Assembly: GCA_913041025.1 (NCBI GenBank)
Contig: CAJWGQ010000073.1
Coordinates: 1 to 12,819 of the forward strand
Length of the DNA: 12,819 nt
Reading direction: 5' to 3'
From: an uncultured Gammaproteobacteria bacterium
GTDB lineage: Bacteria > Pseudomonadota > Gammaproteobacteria > Pseudomonadales > Azotimanducaceae_A
Shown here: positions 1 through 6,355 of the stretch, piece by piece
How the letters are laid out: the number at the start of each line of letters is the position of its first letter
How positions within the stretch are numbered: position 1 is the stretch's first letter
The notes under the pieces: generated by a model
Database searches by the model: none
The model's input: the letters and a program-made list of their open reading frames with translations, nothing else
What the model was told of the DNA's origin: nothing
Program-made: the position numbers and the translations under genes

Positions 1-615
<615 letters not shown>

Positions 616-1074
616 ATGACAACAACTAGCCAAAATTATTTCAGCTTCGGATTCTGGCAGTGTAAACACACCTGGAAAACTAGCTCAAAAAACACAGCAT
701 GGTGTCTCCTTGGCTGCGCGATTGGCGACCTGGGAACTCTTTGGGCTTTTCAGACTTTTGGCTGGGGGTGGGCTCCTATGCAGATCATGGCACTAGCCAT
801 GATTAATGGCCTGATAACCAGCATCTTACTTGAAACCGTGATTCTGAAATTACAAGGAATGACTTTGGGTCATTCTTTTAAAACCGCTATGGGTATGAGC
901 TTGATATCAATGATCGCCATGGAGCTTGCGATGAATACGGTGGATTTCATCTTGTCCGGGGGCACAGCCCAAATCAGGTTATCCTATTTACCACTAATTC
1001 TATTTTTCGGATTCATTACGCCCTTACCTTATAACTATTGGCGCTTAAAGGCCTTGGGCATTGCCTGTCATTAA
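616..1074 (+). CDS. DUF4396 domain membrane protein
   Basis: This 152-residue protein matches my memory of the DUF4396 pattern. It has a short cytoplasmic lead with H18 and W20, then CLLGCAIGD (residues 30-38), whose Cys pair and Gly/Asp begin the first membrane segment. A second segment follows around 56-77, then a third with MEL and MNTVDF (102-111), and a last segment around 122-140 ending in PLPYNYWRLK. Four hydrophobic segments are likely. Biochemical function is not established for the family; the conserved Cys, His and Asp inside or near the membrane hint at metal or redox chemistry, which is inference. No strong ribosome binding site is visible before the ATG. Its stop codon ends one base before the stop codon of the convergent ferredoxin gene. 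Confidence 0.8.
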   Translation: MTTTSQNYFSFGFWQCKHTWKTSSKNTAWCLLGCAIGDLGTLWAFQTFGWGWAPMQIMALAMINGLITSILLETVILKLQGMTLGHSFKTAMGMSLISMIAMELAMNTVDFILSGGTAQIRLSYLPLILFFGFITPLPYNYWRLKALGIACH

Positions 1075-1365
1075 TCAAAGGTCTAGCTCGATCTCATCGC
1101 CAATCACACCAGAACAACAAATCATTATCGTTCGATTGGCGGCCTTCTCCTCTTCGGTCAACACAAAATCTTTGTGATCGGGGATCCCTGATAGCACGTT
1201 GACCTCACATGTACCGCAAAGTCCGGAGCTACAGGAATAAGGGACCGACACCCCTGCATCGAGCAACGCAAATAGAATAGAGGAGTCTTTTTCAACGATG
1301 ACGGTCTGACCAGATCGAGCGAGTTTTACTTTAAATCCCTCAGACACGTCTTCAATAAGCCTCAA
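1075..1365 (-). CDS. Stand-alone [2Fe-2S] ferredoxin, like the C-terminal domain of vanillate/phthalate oxygenase reductases
   Basis: This is a small plant-type ferredoxin of up to 96 residues, an electron carrier. The cluster ligands are C45, C50, C53 and C83, spaced CX4CX2CX29C. The surrounding text (VPYSC, GLCGTC, GIPDHKD, EEKAANRT, MICCS) is that of the ferredoxin domain at the end of phthalate-dioxygenase-reductase-like proteins such as VanB, rather than of housekeeping Fdx. The flavin and NAD domains of those reductases are absent. The frame opens right after a TAA (1380-1378) and has no ATG: the start is TTG 1365 or GTG 1347. A TATGAT hexamer on the minus strand (1385-1380) could be a -10 element, which would leave almost no leader before TTG 1365 and favour GTG 1347. 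No partner oxygenase is in the window; the PhyH-type enzyme near 9 kb does not normally need a ferredoxin. Confidence 0.85.
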   Translation of the reverse strand: MRLIEDVSEGFKVKLARSGQTVIVEKDSSILFALLDAGVSVPYSCSSGLCGTCEVNVLSGIPDHKDFVLTEEEKAANRTIMICCSGVIGDEIELDL

Positions 1366-1451
1366 AAAAGATGGAGGTTATCATAAGTTCAAACCTTTAA
1401 CGCTCTGCATCGCTAGCCCTGCAACCAATTCTGCAAAAAACCATCTACTCA

Positions 1452-1488
1452 GGATTAAATCCAGAATCTTGGAAGATAAGTTAAGATT
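1452..1488. promoter_or_regulatory. Two dyads upstream of acr3, possible operator region
   Basis: Two short inverted repeats lie 37-73 bases before the acr3 ATG. GGATT and AATCC (1452-1462) are separated by one base, and AATCTT (1465-1470) and AAGATT (1483-1488) by twelve. Acr3 genes are commonly controlled by ArsR-type repressors that bind dyads near the promoter, but no arsR is present here and I cannot match a known ArsR site. The segment is also upstream of the divergent ferredoxin gene. Functional assignment is inference from position and symmetry. Confidence 0.3.
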
Positions 1489-1514
1489 AGAGAAAACAAA
1501 TTCCTTTTCTCAGT

Positions 1515-1519
1515 GGGGA
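1515..1519 (+). promoter_or_regulatory. Ribosome binding site of acr3
   Basis: GGGGA ends 5 nt before ATG 1525. It decides the start: the frame is open to a GTG at 1513, but that codon overlaps the ribosome binding site, and the protein from ATG 1525 (MGLFERYL) begins as Acr3 proteins usually do. Confidence 0.6.
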
Positions 1520-1524
1520 CCGAA

Positions 1525-2547
1525 ATGGGACTATTTGAGCGTTACTTAACATTTTGGGTCGCAGGCGCCATCAGCATAGGCGTTGGCTTAGGCAGCCTGT
1601 TTCCGGCCATATTTTACCAAGTCGCGGAGTTTGAATATGCTGGCGTAAACTTCATCGTGGCGATTTTAATATGGGTAATGATTTATCCAATGATGGTCCA
1701 GGTCGACTTTCGATCTGTTAGATCAATCGGTTCTAACCCCAAGGGAATTTACTTAACTTTGGGTGTCAATTGGCTAGTCAAACCTTTCTCTATGGCTCTT
1801 ATAGCCTACCTATTTTTTCGGATTTTCTACGTCGACTTAGTAGATCCTTTGCGAGCCAACGAATACATAGCCGGTATGATTCTGCTGGGTGTCGCTCCTT
1901 GCACTGCAATGGTTTTTGTTTGGAGCCAGCTTACAAAGGGCGACCCCAATTACACCCTTGTTCAAGTCTCGATTAATGATCTTATTATGATTTTTGCCTT
2001 TGCCCCGCTAGCGGGATTCTTATTGGGGTTAAGCGAAATAACTGTTCCATGGAATACATTGATCGTTTCTGTTCTTCTATACGTCGTTGTGCCCTTGATA
2101 GCAGGCTTACTGACAAGAGCTTACTTCCTTAAAAACGATGAATTACCGAGATTGGATAACCTTATTGCCCAATTTAAGCCGTTATCGATTGCAGGGTTAC
2201 TACTTACCGTTGTTTTACTCTTTGGTTTTCAAGCGAATAAGATACTTACGCAGCCCCAAGCAATAGTTCTAATTGCCGTGCCCCTCGTCATTCAAACCTA
2301 CGGCATTTTTGCTTTAGCCTACTTTTTGGCGATCAGGATAAAGCTGAATTTCGATATAGCAGCGCCGGGTTGTCTGATCGCCACATCCAATTTTTTTGAG
2401 CTAGCAGTTGCGGTCGCTATCTCGCTTTTTGGACTAAACTCAGGCGCTTCTCTCGCTACCGTAGTTGGAGTTCTAGTAGAGGTTCCAATAATGTTGTCCC
2501 TGGTGGCATTCGCAAACAAAACGAAACATTGGTTTGATAAGGACTAA
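1525..2547 (+). CDS. acr3: Arsenite efflux permease, Acr3 family
   Basis: Acr3 is a 10-TM inner-membrane carrier of the BART superfamily that exports As(III), and sometimes Sb(III), using the proton gradient. The 340-residue product has family length and hallmark sequences: [13 protein letters not shown] at the N-terminus, YPMMVQVDF (54-62), NWLVKPF (82-88), [13 protein letters not shown] (122-134) with the conserved membrane Cys at 126 that is essential in characterised Acr3 proteins, NDLIMI (151-156), and [12 protein letters not shown] (288-299) with the conserved Glu 293. An extra Cys at 283 lies just before this last motif. Often called arsB in annotations, but it is not of the ArsB fold. 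No arsR, arsC, arsH or gapdh-like partner is adjacent, so this is an orphan efflux gene in this window. Two dyads upstream may be its operator. Confidence 0.95.
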   Translation: MGLFERYLTFWVAGAISIGVGLGSLFPAIFYQVAEFEYAGVNFIVAILIWVMIYPMMVQVDFRSVRSIGSNPKGIYLTLGVNWLVKPFSMALIAYLFFRIFYVDLVDPLRANEYIAGMILLGVAPCTAMVFVWSQLTKGDPNYTLVQVSINDLIMIFAFAPLAGFLLGLSEITVPWNTLIVSVLLYVVVPLIAGLLTRAYFLKNDELPRLDNLIAQFKPLSIAGLLLTVVLLFGFQANKILTQPQAIVLIAVPLVIQTYGIFALAYFLAIRIKLNFDIAAPGCLIATSNFFELAVAVAISLFGLNSGASLATVVGVLVEVPIMLSLVAFANKTKHWFDKD

Positions 2548-2564
2548 ACCCTCGGGAAAGAATC

Positions 2565-2657
2565 ATGCGCACTTGGACTGAAAAACTAAATATAGAAAAA
2601 AAATTACCGGCAGAAACGAGCTTTTTGCGCGAATACCGACAAAAAGAAGGGCTTTGA
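2565..2657 (+). CDS. Possible 30-residue small ORF after acr3
   Basis: ATG 2565 opens a 30-codon frame ending in TGA, 17 bases after the acr3 stop. A purine-rich GGGAAAGA lies 3 nt upstream, and the short predicted peptide is charged (many Lys, Glu and Arg) with no membrane segment. It could be translated with acr3 or be chance. I recognise no family. The rest of the gap to 2751 shows only weak stem possibilities and no clear terminator for acr3 or for the nitrile hydratase operon that converges on it. Confidence 0.25.
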   Translation: MRTWTEKLNIEKKLPAETSFLREYRQKEGL

Positions 2658-2751
2658 TCAATCAGACGATTCAGTCTCAAAGTAAACAAAAGTTGTGTGA
2701 ATTAAGCCTCGACTCGAGAACCAAACGATAAAATTTCGCTATGAACGTGAT

Positions 2752-3093
2752 CTAATGATCATGACCGTGCGGCCTGTTCACATACTCCTCAGTTCTTTCA
2801 ACAAGCTCTTCTCCGGCGACAATCCCTTTTTTTCCCAGTAGCGAGTTTAAAGCGTCTGAGAAACGCTCGTAATACTCATAGCCTTCCGATTGGTCCCCTT
2901 CTTTATCCCAATGTCCAATAGTCGAGATCAACTCAGATTGAAATTCGTCCCAAGAAAACAATCCCGCTTTATTCAATAGAATGGTCATCGCAAATACCCT
3001 TCCCTGCCAAGGCTCCTCGAAAATCACTTCTCCGTTAGCCATCGGTGGCTGAAGTTCTTCTAAAGGAAATTCTTTGTCTTCTAATCTCGTCAT
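2752..3093 (-). CDS. Nitrile hydratase activator / accessory protein
   Basis: This is the small protein needed to load metal into nitrile hydratase and to bring its alpha subunit to the mature oxidised-cysteine form (P14K, NhlE and NhhG in other species). At 113 residues it resembles the N-terminal part of the beta subunit: EEPWQGRVFAMTILLNKAGLFSWDEF (split here as residues 26-40 and 41-51), then YYERFSDALNSLLGKKG (74-90), then an acidic helix and RPHGHDH at the very end. Family members usually have a TPHG motif there; here the tail stops at once with three His and one Asp, which might bind Co(II). I chose ATG 3093 over TTG 3099 because GGAAG (3104-3100) sits 6 nt before it. It is the last gene of the operon, 18 bp after nthA. 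Confidence 0.88.
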   Translation of the reverse strand: MTRLEDKEFPLEELQPPMANGEVIFEEPWQGRVFAMTILLNKAGLFSWDEFQSELISTIGHWDKEGDQSEGYEYYERFSDALNSLLGKKGIVAGEELVERTEEYVNRPHGHDH

Positions 3094-3111
3094 CGACAAC
3101 TTCCGAAAAAC

Positions 3112-3699
3112 TCAAGCAGATCGATCAAGACCTAGAAGCTCAACCCCAATCATACTGTCTCTCGACACCCTCTCGGCTAGATCTGATTCTGATAAATCAG
3201 ACCAACTACGGGGCATCTGAGGCAATACCATGTAGCGGATCTCGGCAGACGAATCCCAGACTCTTACCGTTTTGTCTTTGGGTAAAGTGGTACCCATCTC
3301 TTCGAGGACTTTTCGAGGTTCTTTTACTACCCGAGAACGATAAGCAGGATCTTTGTACCATCTAGGCGGAAGCCCGAGAACGGCCCAGGGATAACAGGAG
3401 CACAATGTGCAAACCACCACGTTATGCACCGATTCACTATTTTCCACGACGACCAATTTATCGATTTGACCACCAACGAAACCAAATTCCTCGATGGCTC
3501 CGGTACCATCCTCGACCAGTCGTTTTTTGTACTCTGGGTCTTTCCATGCCTTAGCGACGACTCGAGCGCCATTCATAGGGCCCACACGCTCATTATACAA
3601 ACTGATCGTTTGATCGATTTGATCACTTTGTATCAAACCTTTTTCGATCAACAAACTCTCCAAGGCTTCCGCCCTAAGGCCGACATACGAATTACTCAT
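3112..3699 (-). CDS. nthA: Cobalt-type nitrile hydratase alpha subunit
   Basis: This is the catalytic metal-binding subunit of nitrile hydratase (R-CN + H2O to R-CONH2), 195 residues. The claw-setting motif VCTLCSC is at 96-102: C97, C100, S101 and C102 bind the metal, and C100 and C102 become sulfinic and sulfenic acids. Thr in the second place (CTLC) marks the cobalt type; iron enzymes have CSLC. Flanking landmarks are ALESLLIEKG, VGPMNGARVVAKAW, VENSESVHNVVV, CYPWAVLGLPPRWYKDPAYRSRVVKEPR (in parts, 102-129), VWDSSAEIRYMVLPQ and VSRDSMIGVELL. The usual RPAGT after VLPQ reads MPRSW, an odd local change. The start codon lies inside the end of nthB (8-bp overlap), with GGAG 7 nt upstream, so the two subunits are translationally coupled. 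Thiocyanate hydrolase gamma is related, but the beta partner argues for nitrile hydratase. Confidence 0.95.
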   Translation of the reverse strand: MSNSYVGLRAEALESLLIEKGLIQSDQIDQTISLYNERVGPMNGARVVAKAWKDPEYKKRLVEDGTGAIEEFGFVGGQIDKLVVVENSESVHNVVVCTLCSCYPWAVLGLPPRWYKDPAYRSRVVKEPRKVLEEMGTTLPKDKTVRVWDSSAEIRYMVLPQMPRSWSDLSESDLAERVSRDSMIGVELLGLDRSA

Positions 3700-4369
3700 C
3701 CTGCAACTCCATCAAATACGTTTCGAAGAGATCGATTCGCACTTCCGTTTCTTCTTCCAAATGCGATCCCCATAGCTCACTACCAGAAAAAGCGACCGTG
3801 TAAAGCTGCTGGGGCATTTCACCCAACCAATGTGCGTGTGAATCAGGGAACACCCACTCTCCGTGTTGCGCAACAATCTCGCCTTTTTTGCCTCGCACGT
3901 AGGCCGGCAACCTTGTATGGCCATCTGAACCTGTAGGAACTGCTTTGACGGTCTGACCAACATAGAATCGGGGCTCAGTGCTCGCAGGTCTAGAAGCATT
4001 ATCGCGCTGCTCGCTGTTTTGAGGCTTTTTTTCCTTAGAGATACGTTCACTCGGTCGCGCCGCCACACGACCTTCGTCTGAAATTCCGTTGGCCAGCATG
4101 TGTTCGCTGATTTCTTCCTGGGTTATCAATCCATCCTCTACCAGCTTCGTCTCCAGACCGCCTAGCCAGCGGCCATAATAAGTGTCACTCAAATAAGAGA
4201 TCGGATCGATTCTCTCAACCGCATGACGGAACCGATCCGTGTTGTCGCCGAGATTAATGGTCATCGAAAATACTCTGGATTCCCAGTACTCATGAAAATA
4301 GGGCTCGTCTTTTTCGGTTTCGACCTTTCCAAAACCGGCTTTACCACCTAAATCATGTATACCATCCAT
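3692..4369 (-). CDS. nthB: Nitrile hydratase beta subunit
   Basis: This is the second subunit of the nitrile hydratase heterodimer. It shapes the active site and supplies arginines that hold the oxidised cysteines of alpha. At 225 residues it has the size of low-molecular-weight enzymes. Landmarks are MDGIHDLGG at the start, YWESRVFSM (28-36), RHAVERI..YL (48-60), YYGRWLGGLETKLVEDG (64-80), then a charged linker around 100-130, and the SH3-like barrel with YVGQTV, HTRLPAYVRGKKG (151-163), VFPDSHAH (173-180), LGEMPQQLYTV (182-192), ELWG (198-201) and the DLFETYL end. The frame is open to GTG 4411, but the family begins at MDGIHDLGG, so I used ATG 4369, which has GAGAG upstream. It is first in the operon, in the order beta-alpha-activator usual for cobalt enzymes. 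Confidence 0.95.
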   Translation of the reverse strand: MDGIHDLGGKAGFGKVETEKDEPYFHEYWESRVFSMTINLGDNTDRFRHAVERIDPISYLSDTYYGRWLGGLETKLVEDGLITQEEISEHMLANGISDEGRVAARPSERISKEKKPQNSEQRDNASRPASTEPRFYVGQTVKAVPTGSDGHTRLPAYVRGKKGEIVAQHGEWVFPDSHAHWLGEMPQQLYTVAFSGSELWGSHLEEETEVRIDLFETYLMELQDE

Positions 4370-4424
4370 TACACTACTCTCACGGTTCAAACCAACCCCA
4401 TTCTCTGCCACTTAAGACAGATCA

Positions 4425-4439
4425 ACAAGGAGCCCTTGT
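4425..4439. promoter_or_regulatory. ACAAGG-N3-CCTTGT inverted repeat upstream of nthB
   Basis: A perfect 6-bp inverted repeat with a 3-base centre lies in the 83-bp gap between the small membrane-protein gene and nthB, 56 bases before the nthB ATG. It could be an operator for a nitrile hydratase regulator or a weak transcript hairpin. There is no U-run after it on either strand, so a classical terminator is unlikely. Confidence 0.35.
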
Positions 4440-4452
4440 AGGTATGAAAACC

Positions 4453-4950
4453 TCAATTAGAATCTCTCATCATGCCCTCTACTCGATCGATGAACTCCTG
4501 TGAAAACCAAGCGTCCTTAGCCTCGGGCCACCATTTCGCCGGAGCCCCGCTTTTCAACATGCGAATTAAGCCTGTCGCATGATCCTTTTCCTGCTTGGTT
4601 AACGGTAAATTAAAGTCCGCCTCATACTTTCTGAATAAGGCAACCCACAAGCAGCATACTCGGTAAGCTTCTTCGCTAGACAAGTGATAACAATCTTCGA
4701 TTGATTGCATGCCAGGTAGTTTACTTCCCGCTTGTGCATACACATTGCCCAACAAAGAACCTAATTCCGGGGAAGTCGCCTGTGCAAGCAAAATCTCTCT
4801 TGTTCCTTCCTGCCTGGCTTGAATGGTTGCAGCCACTCTGGCCTGTCTGTCTCCTCGCACTTGGACCCCAACATATATCAGAGAAGCCATGACAGCCAGG
4901 GCGCTTAGCGTTTCAGCTAGAGCCGCAATAATTTCCCAATTTATCGACAT
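4453..4950 (-). CDS. Uncharacterised protein with one N-terminal membrane segment
   Basis: I do not recognise a named function. The 165-residue product starts with a hydrophobic segment (about residues 6-30, ending LIYVGVQVR) followed by a soluble, mostly helical part. Its pattern (LIYVGVQ, then many Gln/Ala/Arg, then WVALFRKYEADF, then WW..AKDAWFSQEFIDRVE) resembles a large group of unnamed one-TM proteins common in marine bacteria. The frame extends to TTG 4962, but ATG 4950 has GGAG (4960-4957) 6 nt upstream and is the better start. It lies 61 bp after the MFS gene and 83 bp before nthB on the same strand, so it may share a transcript with either. Nothing in its sequence ties it to nitrile metabolism. 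Confidence 0.75.
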   Translation of the reverse strand: MSINWEIIAALAETLSALAVMASLIYVGVQVRGDRQARVAATIQARQEGTREILLAQATSPELGSLLGNVYAQAGSKLPGMQSIEDCYHLSSEEAYRVCCLWVALFRKYEADFNLPLTKQEKDHATGLIRMLKSGAPAKWWPEAKDAWFSQEFIDRVEGMMRDSN

Positions 4951-5011
4951 CAAATACTCCAATTGCCATTTAATCGATAGATTAAAAGCGCAAAAGAATC
5001 GATCAGCAAGA

Positions 5012-6292
5012 TCAGAGACGCGACTCTATACCGCTAGTAGCACTCCTCAGGATAAGTACGCCCGTTCGATAGTAGTACCAACAACCCAGCACAATCGCCA
5101 CAAGAGTGGCTAAGAGTCCATATCTCAATGAATCCTGACCCATGGAAGGCTCAAATAAATCGCTGAGAAATCCAATGGTAAAAGGTCCTAGTCCTAATCC
5201 TATGATATTCAGTATGAACAAGTTTATCGCCGCACAAACGGACCTCATTTCCAGAGGCGTGTAGTTTTGTATCAACGCGAAACCGCAGGCCACGTATATC
5301 GTGCCCAGAAAAGCGGGTATCGCATAGGCTAAGATCGCTGATTCAGCAGTTTCTGCAAAGAAACAAAGCAACATAAAAGGCACACTGATCATGCCCACGA
5401 TCGCCACTAACCACGCAAGCCAATGTTCACCGTATTTTTTCCCCAAGTGATCGGCGATTCTACCCCCCAGGTAAATTCCGACTGCACCGCCTACACCAAG
5501 GGTTAAGGCTAAATAGGTACCCGCCTCACCAGTACCCATTTCGTGGATCCTGACCAAATAAATTGGAACCCAAATCACGGAAGCATATCCTGCAAAGGCC
5601 GTCAGGGTGCCCGCAACCACCACATTTCTCAACACAGGATTTGAGAACAAAAACCTCACAACTGCCCAAAAAGGAGGGGGCGGGACTTCGTGGACCAACG
5701 ACTCCGAATAACCTCGAGGCGGCTCGGAAACCGTAAATCTCACCAGCAATGCGATCAAGATCCCAGGCAGGCCGACCACCAAAAAGGCGACTCGCCATCC
5801 GTACCACTCGTTTATCCAACCGCCCACCAAGAAACCTATGAGTATTCCCCAATTAACACCGGTGCCGAAAATGGCCATCGCCGTAGATCGATTCTCAGGA
5901 GGGTAAAGGTCCGAAATCATTGAATGCGATGGAGGGTTTGAGCCCGCCTCTCCAACGCCAACGCCAATTCTCATCAACAACAGCTGAACAAAATTCGTCG
6001 CGGCAGCGCACAACGCGGTCATCAAGCTCCAGAGAAATACTGAAAAAGAAATTAGGTTTCTGCGGTTGTTTCGATCAGCCCACATGGCCATGGGCATACC
6101 GAGAGTCGCGTAAAACGCCGCAAACATAATCCCGGTGAGCAATCCCAACTGAGTGTCTGAAATGAGCAAAGACTCTTTGATGGGCTGCCCCAGTATTCCC
6201 ATGATCTGACGATCAACATGACTCGAGGTGAATACAACAACCAGCATAAACAGCGTGTAACGCCTTTCACGCTCAGTAACATGATGAGCCAT
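5012..6292 (-). CDS. MFS transporter, spinster-like
   Basis: A 426-residue major facilitator with about 12 membrane segments. The first part reads SSHVDRQIMGILGQPIKE (24-41), SDTQLGLLTG (45-54), then the loop motif GMPMAMWADRNNRRNLI (65-81; the A-type DRxxRR signature), WSLMTALCA, RIGVGVGEAG (107-116), PPSHSMISDLYPPENR (119-134). These are the hallmarks of the spinster-like MFS group abundant in marine and sphingomonad genomes, where substrates are mostly unknown. A second loop motif, GGRIADHLGKKYG, is in the C-terminal half. The start ATG has AGGAG 4 nt upstream. It precedes a small unknown gene and the nitrile hydratase operon on the same strand, so uptake of a nitrile or export of an amide or acid is possible, but that is only context. 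Confidence 0.9.
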   Translation of the reverse strand: MAHHVTERERRYTLFMLVVVFTSSHVDRQIMGILGQPIKESLLISDTQLGLLTGIMFAAFYATLGMPMAMWADRNNRRNLISFSVFLWSLMTALCAAATNFVQLLLMRIGVGVGEAGSNPPSHSMISDLYPPENRSTAMAIFGTGVNWGILIGFLVGGWINEWYGWRVAFLVVGLPGILIALLVRFTVSEPPRGYSESLVHEVPPPPFWAVVRFLFSNPVLRNVVVAGTLTAFAGYASVIWVPIYLVRIHEMGTGEAGTYLALTLGVGGAVGIYLGGRIADHLGKKYGEHWLAWLVAIVGMISVPFMLLCFFAETAESAILAYAIPAFLGTIYVACGFALIQNYTPLEMRSVCAAINLFILNIIGLGLGPFTIGFLSDLFEPSMGQDSLRYGLLATLVAIVLGCWYYYRTGVLILRSATSGIESRL

Positions 6293-6296
6293 AGAT

Positions 6297-6301
6297 CTCC
6301 T
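6297..6301 (-). promoter_or_regulatory. Ribosome binding site of the MFS gene
   Basis: AGGAG on the minus strand ends 4 nt before ATG 6292, one of the clearest Shine-Dalgarno matches in the window, and fixes the MFS start. Confidence 0.6.
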
Positions 6302-6355
6302 GATATTCGAAAAGGTATAGGTTCTGAAACAGTGTGATAGTGATGATATCCGTCT

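Noticed and set aside
1513..1524. GTG start four codons upstream for acr3
   Set aside because: The GTG overlaps the GGGGA ribosome binding site of ATG 1525, and Acr3 proteins begin MGLFERYL.
2651..2686. Possible terminator hairpin (CTTTG ... CAAAG with inner AGAC/GTCT)
   Set aside because: The stem is broken by a 7-base bulge and no T tract follows on either strand.
2456..2689. Minus-strand 77-codon frame overlapping the end of acr3
   Set aside because: Antisense to the conserved acr3 C-terminus; the product has low-complexity, shadow-like composition and no motif.
3600..3660. Clustered GATC/ATCGAT repeats
   Set aside because: They fall inside the nthA N-terminal coding sequence and are explained by the codons used there.
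2752..3699. Thiocyanate hydrolase instead of nitrile hydratase
   Set aside because: The gene set is beta-alpha-activator, with a full-length beta subunit starting MDGIHDLGG; thiocyanate hydrolase would have the beta counterpart split into two subunits.
3045..3936. Plus-strand reading frames of 106 and 170 codons across the nitrile hydratase genes
   Set aside because: They are antisense to nthA, nthB and the activator, which have strong family matches; their translations show no recognisable domain.
4370..4411. GTG start giving nthB 14 extra residues
   Set aside because: Nitrile hydratase beta subunits begin at MDGIHDLGG, which coincides with ATG 4369.
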